Source: Toxorhynchites rutilus septentrionalis (lineage: Eukaryota > Arthropoda > Insecta > Diptera > Culicidae). Taken from it: a stretch of DNA of 64,000 bases. Position 1 is the first letter of the stretch, and every line of letters begins with the position of its first letter. The notes beneath the pieces are model-generated. The model saw only the letters and a list, made by a program, of their open reading frames with translations, was not told the origin of the DNA and did no database searches. The stretch is taken from contig NC_073745.1 in the NCBI RefSeq assembly GCF_029784135.1, positions 112,954,716-113,018,715 on the forward strand, written 5' to 3'. The translations under genes and the position numbers were made by a program. Of the stretch, positions 37,431 through 49,462 are shown one piece after another.

Positions 37431-38225
37431 TAGCACGAGGAGAACGTAAAATCAGAGCATTTGCAACATCTTTTACACAGCCTTACTCTTGCCAGCGAGC
37501 AGTCATAATCAAATAGTAGTGCGATTTTGTTCGCAACAAAGTTGGAACTAGATGAATTGATACAGAACTTCGATGTTTTTGCCACCTGGTGGATAGAGCT
37601 CGAGTATTTTTGTATCACATGCACACATTGTTGTTGGTTTTTATGCGCCGTAGATTGAAATGGTTACCATTATGCGGTGAAAATGCTTTATATAATAGAA
37701 ATGTGAAATAATGGTGGTGATGGAAAAAAAAAATTCCCTGCGAGCGTGTGTATGTCAAAAGAAAAAGACCACCACGATGCGTGTAGCTATAACACCAAGA
37801 AAAGTGCAGGCCATTCAAGCCCGTTGAAAAAAGACATTTTCCAGTGGCTGTGTTGTAAAACTGAGGAAAACTGAAGGTGAAAATTTGTAAAGAGTTCGTT
37901 CAATAATTTTCGTAGTTCTACGTTAAGATGAGGTCGTATCTTGGGCACAACCTTCTTCTATTTTTCCATACGGGTTATTTCATTCCTTTCTTCGCTTATC
38001 GGAACATATTTCGGACTTCTTTCCAATTGTGATATTTGATTTTCAATTGGCTGAGAAAAATTAAACGGAACTTGAAATTTGTTCCCTGCAATAGTTGAAA
38101 AAGATCAGAAAATATCGGTTGTCATTCCCATCTGAAGGTTGAACGATTTTATTTTCTCCACCTCTAATCCAAAATATAATATGAAACAAGTTAAAAATAA
38201 AAATCACAACAAAACACGATTAGGA

Positions 38226-39201
38226 CTATTCTCGTTTTACTCGCACAAGACTTTCGAGTGGGCTGCGCGCTTCCGCTGATGAAGTGGGATCTGGAAATGA
38301 ATCTTCCAGAGTACCCGACGTCCCGGTAACAAGTGATACTTCCTCCGATTTGTAACTGTGACCTCCGGACATCCTTCGTTTGCGTTCTCTTCGACTGAGC
38401 GGCCGCCGAATGTGGTCATCTGATTGATGATTGTTGTATGGAACTGAACGCATAGAATGTTTCGAGATTGCATTTGATTCATTGAGGAGTTTCACTGTCA
38501 CTATGGAAAATCAGAAGTTCAGTTGTTTTTCAGTTGCTTTATATTCCAAGTACGAGTATATTTATTCAGTGCTAACCTTGGGTATTCCTCATAGCTGGTT
38601 TTGAATGATTAACTCTAGATTGAACTCCTAAGTGTCCTGGACCGTAACTTGGGAAGTTGGTTTTGATAGGCACATGTTTGGTGGTTTTCGTTGATGATGT
38701 TGTGCCAACAGTGCTGGTGGTTGTGGTACTTTCCACCGTGGGTCTTCTAGTGCTTTTTGTCGGACTCGTTCTCGAGAACCATGATTTGATTACCTCAATA
38801 CCAGTCCTTTTCTTCTCACGTACCTCTTCACGTTTGTTGTAATTGTGAATTCTTGGACTGGTAACATTTCTTTTCGATGGAATTCTATCGGCTTTCTCTT
38901 CGTTGTCAATCAGTCGAGAAAGTTGATTCAATTCGCGCAGCGTTAATCGATCAAGAGCTAGTGAAACTTCTTCGTCGCTAAAGGCGCTCATACCACTGAT
39001 TTTACCCTGTTCTGCCGGTGCATTAAATGAATATTCTGGATTGTCGTAGCCATTATAGCTTCCGTCATCCATTCCAGAGGTTGATTTTCCATCCGGGAAC
39101 AACGCACTTGTTTGCTCAAAACCAGGCTTGCAGTTAGCATAAAAGTTATGAACGATGTATATCACTCCGATGATAGAAAATATATTCATGTTATTTCTCA
39201 T
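38226..39201 (-). CDS. Two-exon gene for a predicted secreted protein, 299 residues, function unknown
   Basis: Exon 1 runs 39201 to 38577 and exon 2 runs 38500 to 38226; the 76-base intron (38576-38501) starts GTTAGC and ends CATAG, with codon 209 (Val) split after its first base. Exon 1 alone hits a stop just past the donor, so splicing is needed to continue the frame. Residues 5-22 are hydrophobic (IFSIIGVIYIVHNFYA), a signal peptide with cleavage likely near Cys24. The rest is hydrophilic: acidic middle, a conserved-looking helix-like stretch at 75-100 (SDEEVSLALDRLTLRELNQL), a Thr/Ser-rich mucin-like stretch at 150-175, and basic sites at 110-111 (KR), 123-124 (KR), 130-132 (KKR), 152-153 (RR) and 245-251 (RRERKRR, furin-like). 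Both exons stay open with correct splice signals, so I believe it is a real gene. It could be a prohormone, salivary or cuticle-associated protein; I do not recognise the family. A second ATG lies at codon 5. Confidence 0.72.
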
Positions 39202-39231
39202 TCGACGTGGAACATTGAACGCTTTTCACAT

Positions 39232-39270
39232 TGAAATAGTCGCTTACTGCGTTACTCGATAGTTTATATC
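39232..39270 (-). promoter_or_regulatory. Possible TATA promoter of the secreted-protein gene
   Basis: Read on the minus strand, TATAAA occupies 39268-39263 and a GCAGTAAGC stretch that could serve as initiator lies about 25-30 bases downstream, roughly 35-40 bases before the ATG at 39201. The spacing fits an insect TATA promoter. It is inferred from sequence only; in AT-rich DNA a TATAAA can occur by chance. Confidence 0.35.
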
Positions 39271-41173
39271 ACTTGATAACGATTTTCGACTATGAACTAG
39301 AAAAGTTCTACACCTCGAAAATTTAATTACAGCAATCGCAGAAGCATCTCGATTTTTTGAATCAGGGGAATGTAAAAATATATTCCAGAAAAGATTATGT
39401 TATAAACCTGTAGATAAAAGGTCTAATTGAAAACTGATCCACCGGTAAGGTAAGCCTTAAACTCTCTCAATCCGGTGTACACGGAAGAAAAGTCAACCTT
39501 AATTTGTTCGAAGCCCTGGAAACGCAGCATAATGATATGGGTGAATACCCACAGTGATAGCAAGCGACCTTCCGAACGCCGGGCACACGTGCAAATTTCG
39601 ACAATCGTGTTGAGCAGAAAATTTCTTATTCAAAGCCCAAATTTTCAAGTGCTGTTGCCACCCACGATAACCCACAAACAACACACCGACGCACACACAC
39701 ACACATCGAATGATACTAAAATGATTTGAATAAATTGTATCACCATTATCATAAGAAAAGCCCGTTACTTGCTTGTTCGGATCAATGAATGAGCGAGATT
39801 TGCCGCACGGGAATCTGCTTTGGGAGCTCCGGATATATTTATAGGCCATTTTTGCCGGAAGGAGGCAACCATCTTATTAGCATATTTAAAATGCCGAACG
39901 GAACACAATGGCTGTGTGTGTGTCGCCAGTGGTAACATCGGACGGCACCCGGAATTTTGGGGGCTTACGTGCCCGAAACAAGTACGATGTTTTACAACCT
40001 TCCAAAGTGGAAAAAATGTAAGGGGGAAAATAAATCCTTATCGATAAGCCGCCTACCCCTCTCATCCTTTTGCTTGAGTTTACCCGGGAAAGGCTAACCG
40101 CTATCAAGAAAAGCGCACACACTTTGGAAGTATGTCGAGAGGCATGTTGTTGCGGTTGTTGATTGGAGAGGTAAGCACAACAGGGTCATAAGTTTCGTTT
40201 CGGTATTTGGACGTGGAAATGGTTGGTAGAGATCACCGCTCGGCTATAAAACGATTTACTTGAATTTGGATATTGAATTTGTTTCGTCGATGATATTGGT
40301 TCTGCTACGCGTTACTACAGGCTTTGTTCCGCGAGGTTCTTGAGATATGTGAAAGACGTTCGAAGAAATACGCTGCTCGATTTGATAGTAACCAGATCGA
40401 ATATTTATGGTCGATTATTGTTACTTTCTCACCTGAGCTGGAATAATTTATATATTTTGAAAGGCCTGCTGTTAAAAAATGCAGCGATGTAAAAAAAACA
40501 ATATCATCAACATTACTTGAAAGCTGAATCAAATCATGCTAATGTTATTTGTTTAGTATCGTTATAATGGAAGTCAGATCTTTGGTTCTAGATATATTGT
40601 TTAAATTTTAATTTAATTTTGGATTGATATAGCGAAAACAGAAGTATCGTTATGACAATTACATTATTTTTGTATTGATTTGTTACATTATTAGAATGCA
40701 AATTAAAGTTACCCCATTGATTGAAAACGTTCACTTATATGTATTGCAAAGCATTATACAGAGTACGCATACAGTTTATGGCGTTGATGTGTACAAAAAT
40801 AAACATGACCGATCGATTTTAAGATTTTAATTCACCGATAAGAATCGGAACCAAATCAAGTCCAAATACAAATTGTTGCCACAGATGCACCACTGGAAAC
40901 CCTCCCTACCGATAATACGCATTCTGTCAGGCAGTGTACAGTACGCGACCGTAACCATGACCCGTGTTTTCATGAAATATGTTAACAGTCTACTAACAGT
41001 TCAGAAAGGAAAAAACCATTGAATAGAGTGGAGATATTGCAGGCAAAAAAATTACAAAGTAGGGAAATACTGAAAGCACTGTTGAATGTGAGTTACTATC
41101 TATTTCAATGTAAATTCTATAAATTATTGTATCTATAAACTTGCCGCTCAAAGCAATACATTGCCATTGACGT
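39270..41173. other. Upstream region of the secreted-protein gene, nothing recognised
   Basis: A moderately CpG-rich stretch 39470-40140 with a CA microsatellite and no clear exon. It could hold regulatory sequence of the minus-strand gene at 38226-39201. Confidence 0.35.
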
Positions 41174-41184
41174 CAATCGAAAAC

Positions 41185-41681
41185 TTTTTTTTTTTTATCC
41201 CTTTTGTTTATTTTAGGCTCATTAGCATTTTAGCTGTAACAGAGCCGAATTTCAATCGTGTACATGTCACATGTTTTTCATATCTATAATTAGCACATTA
41301 CACAGTTGCCATGTTTTCGGCGTTAGAGTATTCCCTTCTATACCATTGCATATGGTACACATTTACACAGTTGCCATATAGGCGTAAGAGTTTTCGTTCT
41401 GTTCTTCCATTATCCAGTTAGACCGGACAACGGAGACAGTTGATTGATCATTGTTGAGTTATTTATAGAACAGCAGCCCGATGTGTCTTGCAGAGCAGAG
41501 CAGTTGTATGGATGAATCGATCTTATTTCGATCGTGGATCGATCTCCATCGCTGATGATTGTTGCGTGGACGTAGTTATTCTGTAACAACACAAAGATGG
41601 TCAATGAGGGCCCTGAGTTTTGAACTCACGATCGATCGCTTACTAAGCGAACGCGCAACCAATGTGGCTACGGAGACCCCC
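41185..41681 (-). mobile_element. tRNA-derived SINE with target-site duplication, about 497 bp
   Basis: CAATCGAAAAC occurs at 41174-41184 and 41682-41692, the target duplication. Read on the minus strand the element starts GGGTCTCC, has an A box TAGCCACATTGG, an anticodon-arm-like TTCGCTTAGTAAGCGA with AGT in the anticodon place (tRNA-Thr-like) and a weak B box GAGTTCAAAACTC, and ends in an A-run of about 12. These are RNA polymerase III promoter elements. Body and tail are unrelated to tRNA. Confidence 0.85.
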
Positions 41682-42440
41682 CAATCGAAAACTTGTTCAA
41701 ATAAATTGCTATAAAGAAACAGTGCGAAGTTTTGTTTTATTTCCAACACAAATTCTAGAATCAAATCAAAGCTGGTCAATTAAATGGAATGAATGATCCA
41801 GTTATTTATCTAGTCGGAAGAATATATTTTTTCTATTACAGTCTGAGAAGATGCTGACATTTTGCTGAAAGCTAAAAAATTCAAGCTTTGAAATTCATCT
41901 GCCTTTATCTCATTTTTCATGAATTTTTGTTTAGGTTTCCTGGAAACGCTACAATTTCTCAAATTGTACTGCTCTTCTTATAAATTAAATTCATTTCCAA
42001 ATGATATCCCGGAATGTGTATACCCGTCATGGGTCGGGGTGTGGGTATCCCGCCGATATTTACTTCACAGAACTGAATCAAAAGCGGAGATAATGAAGCT
42101 CGGAAATCAGTAGATGTCACTATACAAGAAGCAGCATTATGAACCTTCTGTGCAAATTATTCCACCAAATCATTTTCTGTTTCAAAAAGAGGGAAGAGAA
42201 AAAGAGGTGGACTATATCGATCAGGACAGAAAATCCTTCCGAAGCAAAATTGGTTTTTTCTTTCGAGCAAAGGTTTCAACTACTGTTTTTCGTTTTGAAT
42301 TTTGTTGCAATGTATTTTGTTCTGTTTAAATTGTTGTTTTCCAAAGCATACGAGATACAGGATCTGCAGAATAAATTGGTAAATTTTTACCTTGTTTGCT
42401 GTGTAATGTAACTGGGCTTTTCAGTAATATATTGGGTTGC

Positions 42441-42466
42441 TCGAAAAGTAATTGCCGATCTTTTCA
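42441..42466. mobile_element. Solitary mariner-type terminal repeat
   Basis: TTGGGTTGCTCGAAAAGTAA then TTGCCG, preceded by TA, has the look of an irritans-type mariner end. No matching opposite end is seen nearby. A similar reversed end, GGCACGAACTTTCCAGACAA then CCCAATA, is at 23890-23917. Confidence 0.55.
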
Positions 42467-42524
42467 ATACAAACAAAATATATTTTTTGCACATAGAATG
42501 AACGTATAATTTTTTTTATTCTTC

Positions 42525-43032
42525 GTGTAAGAGGCTTTCCGCCTCCTGGTCTAGTTCTCCTCTGCAGCGACGGGAGTAGACATTGCCGCATAGTTCAACA
42601 AATGACATAAAATATACATAAAAATTAACATAAATTTGAAATTGAACGAACGACAATTTGAACTAGAATAATAACAATAAGGACATATTAAAACATTTTA
42701 AAATAATTAGATAAAAATTATTAGTGTTTCTCCACTTGTTGCCTGCTTGCTGGACCAGATGGCCAGGATGTCCTCGGACGATGGCTCCAGGCCAGTAGAG
42801 TGAAGCCTTGCCGTTGGAGATGCCGGAATGTTCTTACTCCCCTACATCGTGGAGGGGAAGGAACGAGGATCTTCGTGGCTGATCCATTTTTTACACGTTA
42901 GATCCTGAAGAACCATTCGGCATCTTTTAAATAGCAGAAAAGCGCTGCTAGCCTCGCTGAATCGTCGCTTAATATGCCCTGTACACTCCCGCTGATTCCA
43001 TAGAGATTTCGCAAATCATCGAATCTCGGGCA
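42525..43032 (-). mobile_element. 3' end of a third non-LTR retrotransposon
   Basis: On the minus strand the frame reads VFLCGCPRFDDLRNLYGISG, SVQGILSDDSARLAALFCYL, KDAEWFFRI then TAA at 42898-42900, a typical last segment of ORF2 with a C..C-like zinc element and a terminal F..I. A 370-base 3' untranslated region follows, ending with AATAAAAAAAATT at about 42522. A mariner-like end (see 42441) lies immediately beyond. Confidence 0.65.
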
Positions 43033-43149
43033 ACCACACAGGAAAACACGTTTTTGTCACAGTAGTAGTTGGCGAGCAGTAGTGATTTGAATGGAACGTG
43101 GTTTGTGGTGCGCATCGGAAATCATGGCATAATTTTTTTGGCTGTGTGG

Positions 43150-44215
43150 CATAATTTTGTCTTTTTCCAAGCAATGAACATTGTTTTTCGTCATCATAAG
43201 GGATTCGTTGATGCCTTTCACATTGCATGAATGCATTAACCTGACGTTATGACGAAGTAGGCATTAAGGTTGTGCGCCAAAAATACATTGGGGAATACCA
43301 AGCATCTTGAATGTTGTACTGGAATGTTATAAATAATTTGGGTTCGTGTGCCAATTGCAAAACTGCCTTCAACTAGGATTGTATTTGCGCTAATCTTAGT
43401 CATAATGAAGCAATACTATTGTTTTCGAGGTTGTTGATATTAACAAAAAGAGTTTATTTCGCTTATTTAGTCACCAAGAAAGTAAATGTCGTTCTGGAAT
43501 TTTGTATGTGATTAGGTTTCGCTTGCCAGTAGTAAAACTTCCTCCACAAAGGGTGACAGCTGCGCTTATCTCGAGCATGAGAAACTAACTTTTTCGAGTC
43601 CAGTAATATAAAAAGAAGCGTTTCTTTTGAGAATAGCGCAAAATGATGAGAAGTGTTTATATTCCTAGTAGTTTCAAGGCACCAATGTATGGCTATGTAT
43701 GCATGCTATGGCGAACGCTTGTTTGGCGCTTGGTTTACGTTGTACGAACGATGCCTAAAGGTGCAATTCCACTGAGGCTAAAATAACATGTAGTATGATA
43801 TTTGATACTTGCAAGTGTTGTCATTGTTGTTGTTTCCTCGCGATGCCAAAGATATAGTGATGTAATTATGAGACAACAACAACATGTATTTAATCGACTG
43901 AAGCCGAGTCTATGTCAATTGCGAAAAAGGTCACCGGAATAGCGTTCGAGGTAAATTTTCAATGTATTGACATGAAATAAATTGCGACATACGATCAGCT
44001 AGTGTATTGTTCTGCGAAGGCAAGAATAAATCATCAATCAATTATCGTCAACTGTTTCTACAATGAAAAAAAAACATCTCAGAGTATTCTACTAAGCAGT
44101 TGTTTCTACAATTTCACAGCATTATAGAATAATATCCGAAGGTATAAACAAGCGACTTTTATAAAATAACAGCGAAGTTCTACGTCAACGATGCGGTCGT
44201 ATCTTGAACACAACC
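43150..44215 (+). repeat. Second, longer copy of the 18-kb dispersed repeat
   Basis: Parallel to 18055-18547 in the same orientation but with a 400-base internal stretch (43600-43995) absent or rearranged there. Its right end GTTCTACGTCAACGATGCGG, GTCGTATCTTGAACACAACC is matched at 37912-37965, so that end is also dispersed. Confidence 0.7.
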
Positions 44216-44221
44216 TGCTAT

Positions 44222-44430
44222 AATTTTTTGTATTCCCCAAGATCAAGTCCATGTTGAAAGGTACCCAATTTCAGTCCGTAGAAGAGGCGAAGGAAAAAGC
44301 GACGCGGCTTTTGAACGTCATTACGAAAGAAGAGTTTCAGCACTGCTTCGAACAATGGAAGAAACGTATGGAATGGTGTGTGAGGAGCCAAGGGAGGTAC
44401 ATTGAAGGGGACCACATTGTTGTACAGTAA
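44222..44430 (+). pseudogene. Mariner transposase C-terminus, third lineage
   Basis: An uninterrupted 68-codon tail reads FPKIKSMLKGTQFQSVEEAK, EKATRLLNVITKEEFQHCFE, QWKKRMEWCV and SQGRYIEGD to TAA 44428-44430. The F.P.LK..LKG..F...E..K, ...FQHCFEQWK.R...C....G.YFEGD pattern belongs to a mariner group distinct from the two above. Everything upstream, including the catalytic residues, is gone; the left junction lies in the dispersed repeat ending near 44215. Confidence 0.8.
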
Positions 44431-47400
44431 TTTTTTAAATATAACCCTTTTTCGTAACCAGTCTCGTTATTTAATAGCCTTACCTCGTATGACATCAAAC
44501 TTTTCAAAAAGTAATGTAATTCTTTTTTGAATTTTTAAAGTATGCTAAGCAGCTCTGCAGTGACTTTATACCAACAACGTTGTACTGCTATCTGAAATGG
44601 TGCTGCCAACTCCTAAGACGAGTTGCCAATTCGTCTATAGCAGAATTATTTCGTTCAAAATTATATTATAAGTAATCGGAATTTCTCCCAAACGAGTATC
44701 TCGCAACGTCTCGATTGTAATTCGATGGGTTTTCCCAGAGGAAACACAAACTTCAATCGAATCGAAAACAAAACTCGATAACCTGCGGGCTCCCGAAGCA
44801 TCAAGTTCAAAAAAATCAAATCATCAAAAAGGATCAATTTACCCCTCTGAATCGGATTACGCTGTTGTCTTAAGTATGAAAACGCGAACGCTTTGTTGTT
44901 TAATTGAATTTGCCTAATTGTCATCGCGAAGAGCTTTCTTGGAATAATTGTAGCGCCTCAAATTGTACAAATTGGCTTTATTCTATCCGCCGTGTTTCGC
45001 TTCTCATCACGACAGAAAAAGCTCATTCGTTTTGAGAGAAATCTTGGTGGATGCTGATGTCGAATCAACTTCAAATCACAATCGTAAATAACGCAGAGTT
45101 TTCTGGTTTGACAAATTGGATGATTTGTTGGTATTGTTGCTCTCAAAGTTTGCGAGTCGCGTCTGCGGTTATGATTATTTGCTGGAATTCTTATCCGCAA
45201 ATACAATAGAACTGTTAATAATAATAGATGAGTTCGGCGAACTTCACAGAATGAGTTGTGATTAATTTAATGATTAATCAAAATGAGTTGTCCGTATTTT
45301 TTTCGTTTTTAAACTATCCATTTCCAACGGCAAAAAAATAAGAATAAATGTAAATTCAACATTCGAAATGCGTGCTCTTTATCGCATCCGAAAGCCATAC
45401 ATCATCCAGCGGATTAGAGTCCGCTAAATTCTAACGTCATTTACACCACTCCTGGCAATAAATCGCCTCCCATTCAACAACCAATTCTTTGCTTTTGTTT
45501 TATTTCAGGTTGACCCAAAAAGGGGACGAGAGATTAGGTTACACTTCCTTTTTCCGACCAAACCCTGAAATTGTTCAACCGAGGCTGAAACAGAAGTAAA
45601 CGTCCGTTTCCTTTGAAGAAATTCCTGACGCTATCCGTGTCCTAATCGCGGAAGGAAAGCAACAGTAACTTTAACGATAGCAGCTGAACTCGGGCTGGAG
45701 CAGATCGGTGCCACTGTCCGGTGGCAGTAGGGTGGATTACCCGCGTGGCGTTGGAAGGAAAAGGTAGGAAAAGCAATCATTTAATCGTTTGTTTTCGTTA
45801 GATTTCCATTCCACCTAGCCTGGGGGCTGCTCCAGGGTTCCGCTTCCATGGGTTTAACCGCGAAACAAAAATAATCAAATACTTCGAAATGGTGGCTTCC
45901 TGTACGGGTGGTCCAAATTGGTCTTTAGCGTTTTATTCTGTGCATTTTAGTCACGGCGGTCAAATACCTCAACATTGGCACGTGTGCAGTGTAGTTATTT
46001 GTTTTTCCATCCGTAGGGTTTCGTGTTTACGCTGTGAGTAATTTCATGGTATAACGGTGTACGAGTTCATTCAACGTTTAGTAATAACAAGCGTGAATAT
46101 TTGCTATTTTCGCAGAGACGATTCTAGTTAGCACTATCGACGGAATATAGCTTCTTGACGCGTAATCTGTTTATCAGATCACACGTATATTGAGGCGCAA
46201 CAATACGCGTGAAAGCGCTGCTAGCTACGATATGATGAAATAAACTTATTGATTGTGAGTATAATCTATGATTTATATATTATATGATGTATAGATCATC
46301 TAGTCATCGCTTGGAACAACTATGACCTGGGCACAAAAATTGGGTTTGAGTTCCTATCAAGTATTTGATAAAAAGAAATGATCAAAAACCGGTGTACCAA
46401 TATGAGGCCGAACTTTTTAGTGATGGAACACTACAGCCTGGTAGTATTCCGTCAATTCACACTTCACTTTAATCGAATCAATTGTTGAATTGTTTATGAA
46501 GTGTTGATACCAGGGGTGGCATTCCACATTTCGAAACGAGTAACTTTGTTTGACAAAATTCAAACTCGAGTCGAGTCAAATTTGGTATTATGTATCTTTT
46601 TCGAGTTATTATTTTAAGTGTACTAGATTTCGAACAAATTTTGTCTCGAAGAGAAATGTAACATTTTCGGGTTCGTGAACAACGCAAAGTGCACGGTTAT
46701 TGCGAAGATCATTGCCGAAAAACAAATTAATCTGATGCTTATGATTAGAAAGTAAAGATTGCGAAATGTGAACCGCAAGCTTCGATATAGCACACAAAAA
46801 GATTATAAATGTATGTTGTACTTTAAAAAATGTGTGTATAAATTATAATGCACCGTTTTATTCTAATGATCTATTATTACTAGAAGTTCCGCTGTTTGTA
46901 ACAAATGAAGTAGGTAGTGATCGCGGCTTAGAACGCAGAGCACAAAGTATCTGAGATGCTATCAGGGATTCTTTGCTTTCCTGATATGTGAAAGAAATTG
47001 TTTTGTGTAAAAATAAACAATAAATATAAAAAAAGGGTCTGAGCCTAGGGGCACGGACGGAAGTTTGACGTAGGACTGTGATTGTTCAGAACACTTGGTT
47101 ATATTAAATGTAATACTTCTCATAGTTCAGAAATCTGTTAGTTTAACTCTTTTGAAACTCAAAATAGTAGCCCTGAAAAGGACCGTTTGTTGTATATACT
47201 CATAACCTTCAAAAGGTTTGTAATGAACAAAGAAAGACAATAAGCTTCTGGCAGGAAGTTCAACTGTCTAACTGAAAATGATTAATGAATATCAGTGTGA
47301 CACATAACAGGATGGAATGGTAGATGAATTATATCTGGATCGATAAACAAAAAAAAATATCGTCATTAATTACATTGAATATGAAATTTATGGGCAAGAA

Positions 47401-48191
47401 ACGAAAAAACAAGTTGAAAATACTCACGATTTCATGATATTTTGAGGTAAAATACACATGAAGTCATGAAGTTGCTTTACTTTTAATGAATAGCTATGGT
47501 ATTGTGATTTTTTCCATTGTCTTATTCTTATTATTAGGCATCGAGAGCAGTAGCTATTTCGGTGAAATAATGTTCGTTTGCAGACTATCACAATCAAATC
47601 GTATTGGTTCTACTGCTCAATCTAATAGAAGGAATTGAGTCATTGAGAATTATTGAGAGTCGTGAAGAATATTGATATTTCATTTCGTTCTTTTCTGTGG
47701 TGTGATGTAATGCCGATCTCAATAAGTCTTCGCATGAGAATCGCTGCCTCCTCCTAATTAATGAACCATCACTGTATGGGTGACACTTTCCTCGTTGCTT
47801 TGATGAAATCTTGCATGAAGTTTGAGTGATGCATGAAATCTTGCATCTGATTATTTTAACATCTTGCAAATTTGTTAGATAGAAAGAATTATTGCACGCA
47901 ATTTTGTGTTATATACAACGTTCATGAGAACGAGGTTGGAAGAAAGAATGCATAATACATGATTCACCTTCGCATCCGCCCGCAAAACATATCTCTTTTT
48001 ATTTGCTAAATTGCTCACTTGTTTCATTATTTCCACTGTTGATGTCTCAGGCAAAAAAAAAATGCTGGATAAATTTTCCGTTCAATATATTATAACATAT
48101 ATCGTAAGAACGATTTTGCGTAATATGCATTTTAAAACTCTTAATAAACGTTACATTTTTCGTAGAGTGACCCTCCTATATAGAAATCAAA
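44431..48191. other. Spacer with scattered repeat fragments
   Basis: Contains a fragment GGGTCTGAGCCTAGGGGCAC at 47033-47085 (see 36765). No gene is supported. The 45480-45780 stretch is G+C richer, with an acceptor-like TTTTATTTCAG, but has no coherent frame. Confidence 0.4.
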
Positions 48192-48488
48192 GACGTAGTC
48201 CTACGTCAAAATCGCAGCAGTTTTTAAATCCGGTATTACATATTTTGACGTAGGACTACGTCTAACCCTAAGATATAGGGGGTGAAATGAAAATCTAGGC
48301 ACTGAACAAGTAGGAAAAAATGCAAGATTTGGAACGCTTATAACTCGAGCATTTCTCAACAGATCGCAAAAGTTTTTGCATCAATTGATAGGAAATATAT
48401 CTACGCATCTATCATAACGAATAACATTTCATTTTTCTTGAGATAAATAATTGAATAATTGTGAAATATCAAGCATTGTCCAAATGCA
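48192..48488. repeat. Palindrome-bounded repeat upstream of H2A copy A
   Basis: Two GACGTAG..CTACGTC palindromes (48192-48207 and 48247-48262) lie 40 bases apart in opposite sense. The second opens a repeat (GGGGGTGAAATGAAAATCTA, TTGCATCAATTGATAGGAAA, TGAAATATCAAGC) that is also found at 33466-33720. H2A copy A begins about 275 bases after its right end. Confidence 0.7.
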
Positions 48489-48763
48489 CTATGTGCCCAT
48501 TTTTGATTGGTCCATTTTGTGCTCTTCAAATCGTACCGACCAAAACGGGCAACCAGAGTAGCAGCGAAATACAATGAAGCACGATTGGAAAGGAGGAAAA
48601 AAAAATGAACGAAATATTGGTCGCAGTCTCACACATGCGTAATTCTCGAGCCAGCCAGTCAGCTTAAAATGCTCCGCTCCGCTACCGTAACGATCATTCT
48701 CATCCAAACCATACACCACATCGTTTCGCATCACAACACATCAACAAACCAACACAAGCAGCC

Positions 48764-49190
48764 ATGTCTGGACATGGCTAAGGAGGAAAAGTGAAGGGAA
48801 AGGCAAAATCTCGCTCGAACCGTGTTGGTCTGCAGTTTTCCGTAGGTGTATCCTCCAATTGCTCCGCAAGGGTAGCTAGGCCGAGCGCGTTAGTATCAGT
48901 GCACCAGTCCACCTAGCCGGCGTTATATAGTTTCGGCCGTCGAAGTGATCGAGTTGGCAGTCAAAACTGCTCGCGACGATGAGAAAACCCGCATTCAGAA
49001 CAGAACACATTCGGTTCGGTGGACATCAAGACAACAACAGGCAGTTGCAGCGAGTGGCGAGTGGCAAACGCAATCGCAAAACGGCAGCAGGTAGCGGAAG
49101 GAAAAAGTTTGTTCTTTATACAAACTGCTTTGGTGGCAAACCCAGAACAAGGCGGCATCGAGGGCGTTCGAAATATTTTTTTTCAAAACC
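48764..49190 (+). pseudogene. Histone H2A pseudogene, copy A
   Basis: ATG at 48764 opens MSGHG, a stop as codon 6, then GGKVKGKAKSRSNRVGLQFS, which is the diagnostic H2A N-terminus ([25 protein letters not shown]). Further on, disrupted by frameshifts, CTCCGCAAGGG (LRKG), CACCAGTCCACCTAGCCGGC (APVYLAA region), GAAGTGATCGAGTTGGCA (EVIELA) and GATGAGAAAACCCGC (DEKTR) follow in H2A order up to about 48990. Homology to H2A then stops, and an unrelated segment (TGGCAAACGCAATCGC) follows that is shared with copy B. The gene cannot make a histone. The leader CATCAACAAACCAACACAAGC is nearly the same as in copy B, so both derive from one ancestor that included untranslated sequence. Confidence 0.85.
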
Positions 49191-49299
49191 ACGAGTACTA
49201 AGTTTTCTAAATTGGAACCATTCCATAAAACACGGCACTCATCAGGGCAATTTAACCTTCCAAAAAAGAGTTTACGAAATACAGTTTGCTTTCTAAAAC

Positions 49300-49462
49300 A
49301 ATATCCCAAATAATAATAAAACACAAATTGATTTTTTCATAATTTGTTTGCCAGGATATGATGAGTATGAGAATTTGGCAGTTGTTCTGAACTTATTGAT
49401 GGTTGGGGACTTTCCCGATTATTCAATTTTCATCAATTCTTAAATTGCTTCTAGATTGAAAG
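49300..49462 (+). repeat. Repeat following the H2A copies (three copies in the window)
   Basis: TTTATAATTTGTTTGCC, a TTGGGG(A/T)C phrase, then ATTCA(A/G)TTTTC and a TTGCTTC or TGGTTTCCG stretch occur in the same order at about 49300-49462, 51010-51160 and 53940-54130. The first two follow H2A pseudogenes; the third does not obviously do so. This suggests a larger duplicated unit that included the histone fragments. Confidence 0.6.

Noticed and set aside
38657..38842. Plus-strand valine-rich frame
   Set aside because: It is the shadow of the Thr-rich region of the minus-strand secreted-protein gene.
49019..49201. Open frame VANAIAKRQQVAEGKS after the H2A copy as a separate protein
   Set aside because: The same DNA follows both H2A copies in different frames, so it is duplicated non-coding or decayed sequence.
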